The notes: generated by a model from the letters alone, not told the origin. Counted from the first letter of the stretch, positions 1-5,362 are shown. The stretch: 5,362 nucleotides of DNA from Deferribacterales bacterium UBA4806 (GCA_002402635.1 DHGE01000158.1:1-5362), one strand, 5' to 3'. Program-made: numbers and translations.

Positions 1-847
1 TGGCAAGTCTGTTAACTAAATTGTACTCTGTTCCAATGGCTACTTTTGTTCCACTTTTTTGTTCATTGGCAAAAGCTATTATTCTAGAGGTCGATCCAGC
101 CATATCACTTGCTTTAACTACTTCAGGATCACATTCAGGGTGAACAATAATTTTAATATCAGGATATAAAGCTCTTAATCTGTTAATGTCATTAACTGAA
201 AATACAGGCCAGTGAACGGGACAGTACCCTTTCCACAGTATTATTTTAGCATTTCTTAAATTCTCAACGTCATTCTCACTGTGTTTTTTTGTAAAATCCC
301 ATTCAAATATATCGCTATCCTCAATATTTAATGAGTATGCAGTATTTCTGCCCAAACTCCTATCTGGTAAAAAAAATATTTTTCCAAAGCTTTTTAATCC
401 CCACTTGAATATTTCTGTTGCATTCCCGGATGTGCAAACTGTCCCATTGTATTTACCACAAAAAGCCTTAACTTCTGCTGTAGAATTAACATATGTTATT
501 GGCACGACAGATTTTCCAAGATTGCTAATTACTTCCCATGCTTTCAATACATTATCTATAATAGCCATATCAGCTAAAGGGCAACCTGCATTTTTATCAG
601 GTATATATACATCTTTATCTGGTGCCAGTATCGCAGCAGTTTCTGCCATAAAATATACACCACAGAATATAATAATTCTTGCCTGAGTTAAATGTGTAAC
701 CTGCCTCGCAAGTTCAAGTGAATCACCTACATAATCAGAAAATTCTATAATTTCATCACTCTGATAATGGTGTGCCAATATGACAAGTTTATTCCCAAAG
801 ACTTTTTTAGTTTTTGCAATTATCTGCTTTGCTTCTTCTCTTGTCAT
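1..847 (-). CDS. nadA: Quinolinate synthase NadA, 5' part (3' end cut by window edge)
   Basis: NadA is a cytoplasmic iron-sulfur enzyme that condenses iminoaspartate with dihydroxyacetone phosphate to give quinolinate, in the de novo NAD pathway. I translated 282 codons from the ATG at 847 to the left edge. Family motifs seen: LAHHYQ (24-29), SDYVGDS (37-43), FMAETA (66-71), NAGCPLADM (86-94), YVNS (119-122), CTSGNATEIFK (138-148), LGRNTA (165-170), KGYCPVHW (206-213), HPECDPEVV (236-244) and GSTS (251-254). The cluster ligands should be Cys89 and Cys209. Their spacing of 120 equals, from memory, Cys110-Cys230 in Bacillus subtilis NadA, so this is the long form. The third ligand would fall near residue 299, just beyond the window. 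The start lies one base after the nadC stop, with only a weak GAAGG about 12 bases upstream, so translation is probably coupled to nadC. The identification is secure; the gene is incomplete only because the window ends. Confidence 0.97.
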   Translation of the reverse strand, partial: MTREEAKQIIAKTKKVFGNKLVILAHHYQSDEIIEFSDYVGDSLELARQVTHLTQARIIIFCGVYFMAETAAILAPDKDVYIPDKNAGCPLADMAIIDNVLKAWEVISNLGKSVVPITYVNSTAEVKAFCGKYNGTVCTSGNATEIFKWGLKSFGKIFFLPDRSLGRNTAYSLNIEDSDIFEWDFTKKHSENDVENLRNAKIILWKGYCPVHWPVFSVNDINRLRALYPDIKIIVHPECDPEVVKASDMAGSTSRIIAFANEQKSGTKVAIGTEYNLVNRLA

Positions 848-848
848 T

Positions 849-1688
849 TCAGGCCAACACCTTCATAGATATATCAAGAGCCTTTACTGAATGGGTTAAT
901 TCACCAACAGATATAAAATCAACTCCTGTCAATGCAATATTTCTAACAGTATCTAGTGTGACACCACCAGAAGCTTCTAAGGGAATTTTACCATTTACAA
1001 TAGATACTGCCCTTTCTAAATTATCTATTGTAAAATTATCAAGCATAATCATATTAACATCGAGCTTTATCAATTCTTTTACATCACTAAGTGTTCTTGC
1101 CTCAACCTCAATTTGTATATGGGGATTTTTTTTCTTCACCATGCTAACAGCACTGCCAATTGAACCAGCGCAATCTATATGATTATCTTTAATCAAAGCC
1201 AAATCATAAAGACCAAATCGGTGGTTTACACCTCCACCAACTTTCACAGCATATTTATCAAGGATTCTTAAACCTGGTGGGGTTTTTCTTGTATCAAGAA
1301 TTTTGGCCTTTGTATCTTTAACTCTTTCAACAAATTCAGCTGTTTTGGTAGCAATGCCAGACATCCTCTGCATAAAGTTTAAAACTACTCTTTCAGCTTT
1401 TAATAATGCTATAGTTGTACCAGAAACAGTGGCAATTTTGGTTCCATAGTTCACAATGTTTCCGTCTGTTATTAAAGTTTCAAAATAACAGTCTGGATCA
1501 ATTTTTTTAAATATTTTTTCTGCAATGTGTACACCTGCAACCAAGCCTCTTGCTTTTGAAGATATAGCATATTCCGATCTCTTGTTATATGAAAAAATTG
1601 ACTCTGATGTTATGTCTGGGCCATCTTCTTCAAGGGCAAGTTCAATAATTTTATCGACTAACTTCTCCTTTGATAGGGATGTATGCAT
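849..1688 (-). CDS. nadC: Nicotinate-nucleotide pyrophosphorylase (carboxylating), quinolinate phosphoribosyltransferase
   Basis: NadC converts quinolinate and PRPP to nicotinate mononucleotide, CO2 and pyrophosphate in the cytoplasm, directly after NadA in NAD synthesis. The 279 residues match the usual family length. Signature stretches in order: LEEDGPDITSESIF (19-32), AERVVLNFMQRMSGIAT (98-114), DTRKTPPGLR (132-141), KVGGGVNHRFGLYD (149-162), IKDNH (166-170), EVEAR (194-198), MLDN (215-218), EASGGV (238-243) and VGELTHS (261-267). The substrate-binding basic and acidic residues expected in this family are present: Arg134, Lys135, His156, Arg157, Lys167, Glu196 and Asp217. The ATG at 1688 is preferred because the family N-terminal helix begins right after it and no other start codon lies between it and that helix. 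It has no Shine-Dalgarno sequence. The candidate promoter would start the mRNA about at this ATG. The gene is followed one base later by nadA, forming an operon. Confidence 0.98.
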   Translation of the reverse strand: MHTSLSKEKLVDKIIELALEEDGPDITSESIFSYNKRSEYAISSKARGLVAGVHIAEKIFKKIDPDCYFETLITDGNIVNYGTKIATVSGTTIALLKAERVVLNFMQRMSGIATKTAEFVERVKDTKAKILDTRKTPPGLRILDKYAVKVGGGVNHRFGLYDLALIKDNHIDCAGSIGSAVSMVKKKNPHIQIEVEARTLSDVKELIKLDVNMIMLDNFTIDNLERAVSIVNGKIPLEASGGVTLDTVRNIALTGVDFISVGELTHSVKALDISMKVLA

Positions 1689-1693
1689 ATTAG

Positions 1694-1722
1694 TAATTAA
1701 AGCATATATACATGTTTGTCAA
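1694..1722 (-). promoter_or_regulatory. Candidate sigma-70-type promoter of nadC-nadA
   Basis: Reading the minus strand, a perfect -35 box TTGACA (1722-1717) is followed by a 17-base spacer and TAATTA as a -10 box (1699-1694; TAnnnT is not met at the last base). Transcription would start about six bases further on, near 1688, which is the A of the nadC ATG. An alternative nearby reading is TTGATA, an 18-base spacer and TATATA, starting about ten bases earlier. Either way the leader would be very short or absent. The -35 match is strong and the -10 match moderate; in AT-rich DNA a chance match is possible. Confidence 0.45.
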
Positions 1723-1923
1723 TTAAATTATCAAGTTGTTTATATTAATATCTTTGCAGCATATTCCCATTAAAATTACACTTGAAATATTAGCAATATT
1801 CTTCCTATTTTTTGATTTCTCTTATATTTAATGTACAATCAAGTAATTGCAAAGTAAAACTGTGAGCTTTAATTACACATTTATTTTAGGTTTTAGAATT
1901 CCATTGTAAAAAATAAATTTAAA

Positions 1924-1937
1924 TATGATTAATCATA
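1924..1937. repeat. Perfect 14-base palindrome TATGATTAATCATA
   Basis: The sequence reads identically on both strands, with no mismatch. It lies in the spacer about 240 bases upstream of the nadC ATG and about 65 bases after the regulator stop codon. It could be a dimeric repressor or activator site. On minus-strand RNA it could form a weak 5-base-pair hairpin with a TTAA loop, followed by the T-rich stretch TTTAAATTTATTTTTT. That would be a poor terminator because the stem is short and almost free of GC pairs. Confidence 0.5.
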
Positions 1938-1961
1938 GATTTGATTTAATTTTCAAAATCT
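1937..1961. repeat. Imperfect inverted repeat next to the palindrome
   Basis: On the minus strand AGATTTTGA is followed, after an AT-only loop, by TCAAATCT. This gives an 8-base-pair stem with one bulged T and a loop of about eight bases. It shares its end base with the palindrome at 1924-1937, so the two structures stack side by side just downstream of the regulator gene. Together they could act as a weak termination or mRNA-end structure for that gene, or as paired operator sites. The stem is AT-rich and its stability is doubtful. Confidence 0.35.
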
Positions 1962-1994
1962 GCTGAATAATTTAATTTAATCATAATTAATATT

Positions 1995-2009
1995 TTACAG
2001 TTACTGTAA
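1995..2009. repeat. Inverted repeat TTACAG-TTA-CTGTAA across the regulator stop codon
   Basis: Two perfect 6-base arms flank a 3-base loop. On the minus strand the loop is exactly the TAA stop codon of the IclR-family gene (2003-2001). No T-run follows on the minus strand, so it does not look like an intrinsic terminator. The half-site TACAGT recurs at 2803-2808, at the predicted transcription start of the same gene, so it may be a protein-binding site. Chance occurrence is possible. Confidence 0.4.
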
Positions 2010-2789
2010 TTTGTATCCATATTTTTTCGACAAATCTCCAGCATATTCAATAATAACTGGAGCAATCTCTTTTTCTATTCTTTCAGTTGAACATCTTATG
2101 GTGGGGATACTGGTACTCATTGCCCCAATAACGTGACCTATAAAACTATATATAGGAGCTGCTACGCTTATTACATCTTTTTCGAATTCTTCATTATCTA
2201 CAGCATATCCATTTTTTTTGATTTTTTCCAATTCTGTAACTAGTGAATCTATTGTTGTAATTGTATTTTCTGTAAATTTTTGCATGTTATTTTCATACAT
2301 TCTTTTTATACTTTCCAGATCCATATTTGCCAAATGAACCTTCCCGCTAGCTGAAGCATAGGCTGGTTTAATTGATCCAATGCGGGATCTAACTCGAACA
2401 GATTTATGTGTTTCTACTGTGTTCAAGTATATAATATTTCCATCATGGAAAACGCTTACATAGGATGTTTCATTTAATCTATTTCTTATGGCTTCTAAAT
2501 ATTTCTTAGATACATCAAACAGATTCATATTAATTAAATATGACTGAGATATTTGAAAAGTTTTAACACCAATCCTGTAGCTTCCAGTATATCTATTACA
2601 TTCTACATAACCAAATAATTCCAAAGTATTTAATATTTTTGATGTATTATTTTTTGTTAAACCTAATTTAAGACCTATTTCGCTCACTGACAGCTCGCCC
2701 TCTGTATCAGCCAGTAACTCTAATATATCAATGGCATTATTTACTGATTGCACAGCATATTCAGCTTTTTCTCTTTTAACCATTTTCAC
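2001..2789 (-). CDS. IclR-family transcriptional regulator
   Basis: This is a 262-residue DNA-binding regulator with the standard IclR layout and length. A winged helix-turn-helix lies at about residues 12-75 (AVQSVNNAIDILELL, then LSVSEIGLKLGLTKNNTSKILNTL, with the wing at YRIG). A ligand-binding domain follows from about 90 to 255, with the typical stretches ASASGKVHLA (145-154), GYAVDNEEFEKDV (194-206) and VAAPI (209-213). The effector cannot be read from sequence. The GTG at 2789 is chosen because GAGGTGA (2799-2793) places AGG six bases before it; the in-frame ATG at 2783 is twelve bases away. The gene has its own promoter in the 102-base gap after the lipoprotein gene. It lies upstream of nadC-nadA on the same strand, which allows but does not prove a role in controlling them. 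IclR proteins often act on neighbouring catabolic genes, and many also repress themselves. Confidence 0.95.
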   Translation of the reverse strand: MKMVKREKAEYAVQSVNNAIDILELLADTEGELSVSEIGLKLGLTKNNTSKILNTLELFGYVECNRYTGSYRIGVKTFQISQSYLINMNLFDVSKKYLEAIRNRLNETSYVSVFHDGNIIYLNTVETHKSVRVRSRIGSIKPAYASASGKVHLANMDLESIKRMYENNMQKFTENTITTIDSLVTELEKIKKNGYAVDNEEFEKDVISVAAPIYSFIGHVIGAMSTSIPTIRCSTERIEKEIAPVIIEYAGDLSKKYGYKLQ

Positions 2790-2792
2790 AGT

Positions 2793-2799
2793 TCACCTC
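2793..2799 (-). promoter_or_regulatory. Shine-Dalgarno sequence of the IclR-family gene
   Basis: GAGGTGA on the minus strand matches seven consecutive bases of the anti-Shine-Dalgarno complement. Its AGG is six bases from the GTG at 2789 and twelve from the ATG at 2783, so it decides in favour of the GTG start. It is the clearest ribosome binding site in the window. Confidence 0.8.
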
Positions 2800-2808
2800 A
2801 TGTACAGT

Positions 2809-2837
2809 AGTATAACAGAATTATATTTTTATAGCAA
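2809..2837 (-). promoter_or_regulatory. Extended -10 promoter of the IclR-family gene
   Basis: On the minus strand TTGCTA (2837-2832) is followed by a 17-base spacer and TATACT (2814-2809). The spacer ends in TGT, giving the TGn extension just before the -10 box. Transcription would begin near 2802, leaving a leader of about 13 bases that contains the Shine-Dalgarno sequence. The start region carries TGTACA and TACAGT, so a bound repressor there could block transcription. Box matches and spacing are good. Confidence 0.7.
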
Positions 2838-2891
2838 TTCATTATTTTAAAAATATCATACATTTTATAATCATTCTTTCCAATTAGATAC

Positions 2892-4328
2892 TCAAAATAA
2901 TTTAAGTTCATCATAATATTGTATAGCATTATTTTTTATATAGTAATATCTTAAAGTCCTAATAACTTCCTCTGATTCAGCATTAATACTCACAATTCCG
3001 CTTAGATATTGGGGCATATATTTTTTTTCTGTTTTAAGGTTTGATAAATATAATATTATATCATATCCTATAAGAGCCTCTGCCTTAGGTTTAGTTCCAT
3101 AGAATTCTTTATATTTGGTGTAAAATGAATAATTTTCATCACTAATGAAATCTGTAAATGCATATATATTACTATAATTAAAATAATCAACATAATACTT
3201 TTCCAAAAAAAGCCCACTAAAGCACTCTACTACAGCATAAAAAGGGACCTTATATGTAAATATAAACCTGATTAATGGCAAAATATCAACTATGTCTTTT
3301 TCCAACCCTACGCTTATTATTGAAACATCATTTCCATATTTATTGTAGATCCCCCTTAGATCATCTTGAAAACCATATTCGGTGTATGTGATAGTTCGAA
3401 CTTTATATAAATTACTTTTTTCTATCATCATTTTTAGATATACTGCTTTCTCAATAAAAGAATCTTTCGATACTATAACAACTACGCTTTTAAAATTATT
3501 TTTATTATGTTCATAAAAAACTTTTAAAGCTTTATTGAAATCCCATGAAAATTTTAGATTAATTCCATTTTTTAAATAGACATCCTCACCTTTGCCTTCC
3601 ACAACATATTTATAGCCAGCCTTACTCCCTTCAGTAGCAACCTTAAAGTCCAAGCCTAATTTGTATAAAGCAAGAAGTGCTCCACTCATTAAATTTGTGT
3701 CAATATTTATTTTATTAATAAATATATTTAATGTTTCATTTATACTCCCTTTCTCCTCATCTTTCATCTTCAAATTATTTTTTTCCACTTTTTTTACACC
3801 AAGTCCATCCTCGACATTTTTATTATATTTTTCACCCATTCTATCAAGGCAACTTTCATTATTTATATATATGGGTTCAGAAAGAGATATACAAAAAGCT
3901 TTTACTGCATTATTATATTCATCTATATTCTCATACAATTTTATGTCCTTATAAATATCACTTGCTTTCGAATTATTAAGATGCTCATATGATGCAAACA
4001 ACCACATAGTTCCTATAATTCTTAAAAATGAGTTATCATCAATTTTACTCAGATATCTTTGCAGTATGTTTGCTGCTTTAGCGTATTCCTTTGTTTTAAC
4101 ATAATAACCAGCCAATTCTACTGCAGCTTCATATTTTACAGGTGGATCATAGAGATTCATATATTTATTGAGTGTTGTATAATCCTGATATGTAGGATTT
4201 TTTATAGCAAAATAATAAGCTGAAAATGGTGTTTTCTTTGTTTCTGTACTAATTTCTATTTTTTTAGAGCAACCAATAAATAATATACTAATAAGAAATA
4301 ATAATATAAGTTCTTTTAAAAGGTTCAT
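2892..4328 (-). CDS. Putative lipoprotein, penicillin-binding-protein-activator (LpoA/LppC-like) type
   Basis: This is a 478-residue predicted lipoprotein. A lysine-bearing hydrophobic signal peptide (residues 1-19) ends in the lipobox LFIGC, so Cys20 should be lipidated; Ser follows it, which favours the outer membrane. Residues 66-93 (YEAAVELAGYYVKTKEYAKA and on) look like a tetratricopeptide-type helical pair, with further helices to about 150. A lysine-rich linker spans 170-195. The C-terminal half resembles a type I periplasmic-binding fold: NIFINKINIDTNLMSGALLAL (201-221), a VVVIVS strand (282-287), and FYTKYKEFYGTKPKAEALIGYD (402-423), very like the end of branched-chain amino-acid-binding proteins. 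This two-part plan is that of LpoA/LppC, which stimulates peptidoglycan synthases. The ATG at 4328 is preferred over the TTG one codon earlier because GAGG (4336-4333) lies four bases before it. The start overlaps the rsmG end by 41 bases. Function is inferred from architecture only; an orphan binding lipoprotein is possible. Confidence 0.8.
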   Translation of the reverse strand: MNLLKELILLFLISILFIGCSKKIEISTETKKTPFSAYYFAIKNPTYQDYTTLNKYMNLYDPPVKYEAAVELAGYYVKTKEYAKAANILQRYLSKIDDNSFLRIIGTMWLFASYEHLNNSKASDIYKDIKLYENIDEYNNAVKAFCISLSEPIYINNESCLDRMGEKYNKNVEDGLGVKKVEKNNLKMKDEEKGSINETLNIFINKINIDTNLMSGALLALYKLGLDFKVATEGSKAGYKYVVEGKGEDVYLKNGINLKFSWDFNKALKVFYEHNKNNFKSVVVIVSKDSFIEKAVYLKMMIEKSNLYKVRTITYTEYGFQDDLRGIYNKYGNDVSIISVGLEKDIVDILPLIRFIFTYKVPFYAVVECFSGLFLEKYYVDYFNYSNIYAFTDFISDENYSFYTKYKEFYGTKPKAEALIGYDIILYLSNLKTEKKYMPQYLSGIVSINAESEEVIRTLRYYYIKNNAIQYYDELKLF

Positions 4329-4899
4329 CAATCCTCACTGTTTTTAATAGTAAATTATATTTCTTCATAATACTAGCACTTTCTGATATCTCCCTTTCAA
4401 TATCCATGCCTTTATATATTATCCATCTGCTATTTTCATTTGATAAAGGTAAGGAAGATTTTAAAATATTTTTTATCGTGTTCACAGCTCTGGCTGTTAT
4501 TATATCTCCCTTTATATTTTTAATATTTTCAGCTCTATCATTTATAATGGTAACATTTTCTATATTACATTTTTTAATTACCTCTGTCAAAAATTGACAT
4601 TTCTTTCCGATACTTTCAACAAGGTATACATGTGATAAGGGATAGAATATGGCTACCACAAGCCCGGGGAAACCGCCACCACTACCAACATCAATTAATG
4701 TATTAAAACTCAGATTTAGTTTTTTAAATATATATATAGAATCTAGAAAATGTTTCACATAAAAATCATCTCTATTTTTAATTGATGTTAAATTTATTTT
4801 AGCACTTTTATGTAAATTATAAAAAGATTCTAATTTACTTAATTTATCAACCTCTGGATTTATTAATTCACAAAAAAGTCTATACACTTTTGTTGCCAA
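4288..4899 (-). CDS. rsmG: 16S rRNA (guanine-527-N7)-methyltransferase RsmG
   Basis: RsmG (formerly GidB) uses S-adenosylmethionine to methylate N7 of G527 (E. coli numbering) of 16S rRNA; its loss is known to give low-level streptomycin resistance. The 203 residues are close to the E. coli length. Motifs: INLTSI (35-40), HFLDS (50-54), the SAM-binding loop LIDVGSGGGFPGL (68-80), VESIGKKCQFL (94-104), RAEN (122-125), TARAV (135-139), YKG (162-164) and the closing strand RTYIIIS (196-202). The start is uncertain. The TTG at 4899 gives a 20-base overlap with mnmG; an in-frame GTG at 4887 would give an 8-base overlap and lose four residues. Neither has a clear Shine-Dalgarno sequence, which suggests reinitiation after mnmG. 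The 3' end overlaps the lipoprotein gene. mnmG next to rsmG is a widespread bacterial pair. Confidence 0.96.
   Translation of the reverse strand: MATKVYRLFCELINPEVDKLSKLESFYNLHKSAKINLTSIKNRDDFYVKHFLDSIYIFKKLNLSFNTLIDVGSGGGFPGLVVAIFYPLSHVYLVESIGKKCQFLTEVIKKCNIENVTIINDRAENIKNIKGDIITARAVNTIKNILKSSLPLSNENSRWIIYKGMDIEREISESASIMKKYNLLLKTVRIDEPFKRTYIIISY
4333..4336 (-). promoter_or_regulatory. Shine-Dalgarno sequence of the lipoprotein gene, inside rsmG
   Basis: GAGG lies four bases before the ATG at 4328, within the codons of the rsmG C-terminus. The spacing is short but usable, whereas the TTG immediately upstream of the ATG would leave only one base, so this site sets the ATG as the start. Its position inside rsmG means the two genes must be on one mRNA or be served by a promoter inside rsmG, which I do not see. 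Confidence 0.5.
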
Positions 4900-5362
4900 T
4901 ATATATATGTAATAATGATATTGCTGCAGGTGTCATACCTGGTATTCTTGCAGCTTGGCCTAACGTTACAGGTTTTATTTTCTCTAGTTTTTCTATGAAT
5001 TCCCTTCTTAGCCCTGAAATATTTTTGTAATTTAGAGTATTTGGTATATATATCCTATCAATTTTTTCATACAATTTTAAGTCTTCATATAATTTTCTCA
5101 TGTATCCTTCATATTTTATCGCGATTTCCACCTCTCTCTCAACTTTTGTATTTTCTATACCACCTATAATATTTTTAATAGTATCATACTTTATTTCAGG
5201 TCTTTTTAATAAGTCATAGGCTTTAAATTTTTCATACTTATCAATACCTAAAGTCTTTGCATCAATTAATGTATTTTTTAATCTAGTCACTTCTTCATTA
5301 AATATTTTCCTCTCTTCAAGAAACCTATCATAACGACTTTTCTTAATTAATCCTAGCTTATA
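4880..5362 (-). CDS. mnmG: tRNA uridine-34 modification enzyme MnmG, C-terminal part (5' end cut by window edge)
   Basis: MnmG (formerly GidA) is an FAD protein that works with the GTPase MnmE to install the carboxymethylaminomethyl group at C5 of the wobble uridine in certain tRNAs. The window holds the last 160 codons; the reading frame stays open to the right edge, so the GTG at 5290 is an internal valine codon and not the start. The visible part is the C-terminal helical domain, which in this family contacts MnmE. Recognisable stretches: LGLIKKSRYDRFLE at the start, RPEIKYD, IKYEGY (visible residues 82-87), the IP...ISGL segment, and GQAARIPGMTPAAISLL (135-151), the family's closing signature. 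The full protein is normally about 620-630 residues, so about three quarters, including the FAD domain, lies outside. Its stop codon lies inside the start of rsmG. Confidence 0.97.
   Translation of the reverse strand, partial: YKLGLIKKSRYDRFLEERKIFNEEVTRLKNTLIDAKTLGIDKYEKFKAYDLLKRPEIKYDTIKNIIGGIENTKVEREVEIAIKYEGYMRKLYEDLKLYEKIDRIYIPNTLNYKNISGLRREFIEKLEKIKPVTLGQAARIPGMTPAAISLLHIYIGNKSV

Larger units (their letters stand above)
1689..2000. other. Gene-free spacer between the iclR-family gene and nadC
   Basis: This 312-base, strongly AT-rich stretch contains no convincing gene on either strand. It holds a candidate nadC promoter at its left end, a perfect 14-base palindrome (1924-1937), an imperfect hairpin next to it (1937-1961), and part of a further inverted repeat at the end of the regulator gene (1995-2009). 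I see no stem with a run of T on the minus strand good enough to be a standard intrinsic terminator, and no recognisable riboswitch. A 15-codon reading frame at 1723-1770 lacks a ribosome binding site and is not called. Confidence 0.7.

Noticed and set aside
405..686. Open frame of 93 codons on the plus strand.
   Set aside because: It lies wholly antisense to nadA, whose translation shows all the family motifs through this stretch.
814..1182. Open frame of 122 codons on the plus strand with a hydrophobic start.
   Set aside because: It is antisense to nadC and the start of nadA; the hydrophobic look comes from the complement of Lys, Glu and Asn codons.
1711..1725. ACATGTTTGTCA near the nadC -35 box as a possible NiaR-type (TGACA/TGTCA) NAD operator.
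   Set aside because: Only one half-site (TGTCA) is intact; the partner (TATAC or similar) matches poorly, so the resemblance is not enough to call.
1723..1770. A 15-codon reading frame (MGICCKDININNLII) on the minus strand just upstream of the nadC promoter, resembling a leader peptide with a Cys-Cys pair.
   Set aside because: It has no Shine-Dalgarno sequence and no attenuator hairpins follow; reading frames this short arise by chance.
1812..1842. Inverted repeat TTGATT ... AATCAA with a 19-base loop as a possible terminator or riboswitch stem.
   Set aside because: The arms are only six AT-rich base pairs, the loop is long, and on the transcribed strand it is followed by A residues instead of T.
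2790..2891. A terminator after the lipoprotein gene.
   Set aside because: The best pairing here is a five-base ATTAT/ATAAT stem with no GC pairs, so read-through into the regulator gene cannot be excluded, but no terminator can be called.
3661..3979. Two overlapping plus-strand open frames rich in Phe, Leu and Ser, looking like small membrane proteins.
   Set aside because: They are antisense to the lysine- and asparagine-rich linker of the lipoprotein, whose complement naturally reads as Phe, Leu and Ser; no ribosome binding site was seen.
5288..5290. GTG as the start of a 136-residue protein.
   Set aside because: The frame continues upstream to the window edge and encodes LGLIKKSRYDRFLE, a typical internal MnmG segment.

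Overview
The window is AT-rich, and all of its genes lie on the minus strand, so transcription runs from the right edge to the left. Six protein genes can be supported: the 3' end of mnmG, then rsmG, a lipoprotein gene, an IclR-family regulator, nadC, and the 5' part of nadA, which is cut by the left edge. The lipoprotein has a lipobox, a helical-repeat N-terminus and a periplasmic-binding-like C-terminus of the penicillin-binding-protein-activator type. This points to a Gram-negative (diderm) bacterium of low GC content. The overall gene style would fit the Deferribacterota or a similar lineage, but that placement is a weak inference from memory.

Region 1 (about 2892-5362) is a compressed housekeeping block. 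mnmG (tRNA wobble-uridine modification) overlaps rsmG (16S rRNA G527 methyltransferase) by about 20 bases. rsmG in turn overlaps the start of the lipoprotein gene by about 41 bases. This arrangement implies one transcript with translational coupling. Its promoter is not in the window.

Region 2 (about 2001-2891) is a single IclR-family gene. A good extended -10 promoter (TTGCTA, 17-base spacer, TATACT preceded by TG) sits in the gap after the lipoprotein gene, followed by a good Shine-Dalgarno sequence and a GTG start.

Region 3 (about 1-2000) opens with a roughly 312-base gene-free spacer holding three short inverted repeats and a candidate promoter. It is followed by nadC and nadA, which are separated by one base. 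The two enzymes act in succession: NadA makes quinolinate from iminoaspartate and dihydroxyacetone phosphate, and NadC converts quinolinate to nicotinate mononucleotide. nadB (aspartate oxidase) is not in the window and may lie to the left. The best promoter candidate for nadC would start the transcript at or next to the ATG, and the ATG has no Shine-Dalgarno sequence.

I see no mobile element, CRISPR array, RNA gene or clearly novel system. The points most worth a second look are the possibly leaderless nadC start, the IclR gene beside the NAD genes with palindromes between them, and the divergent lipoprotein embedded in the end of rsmG.
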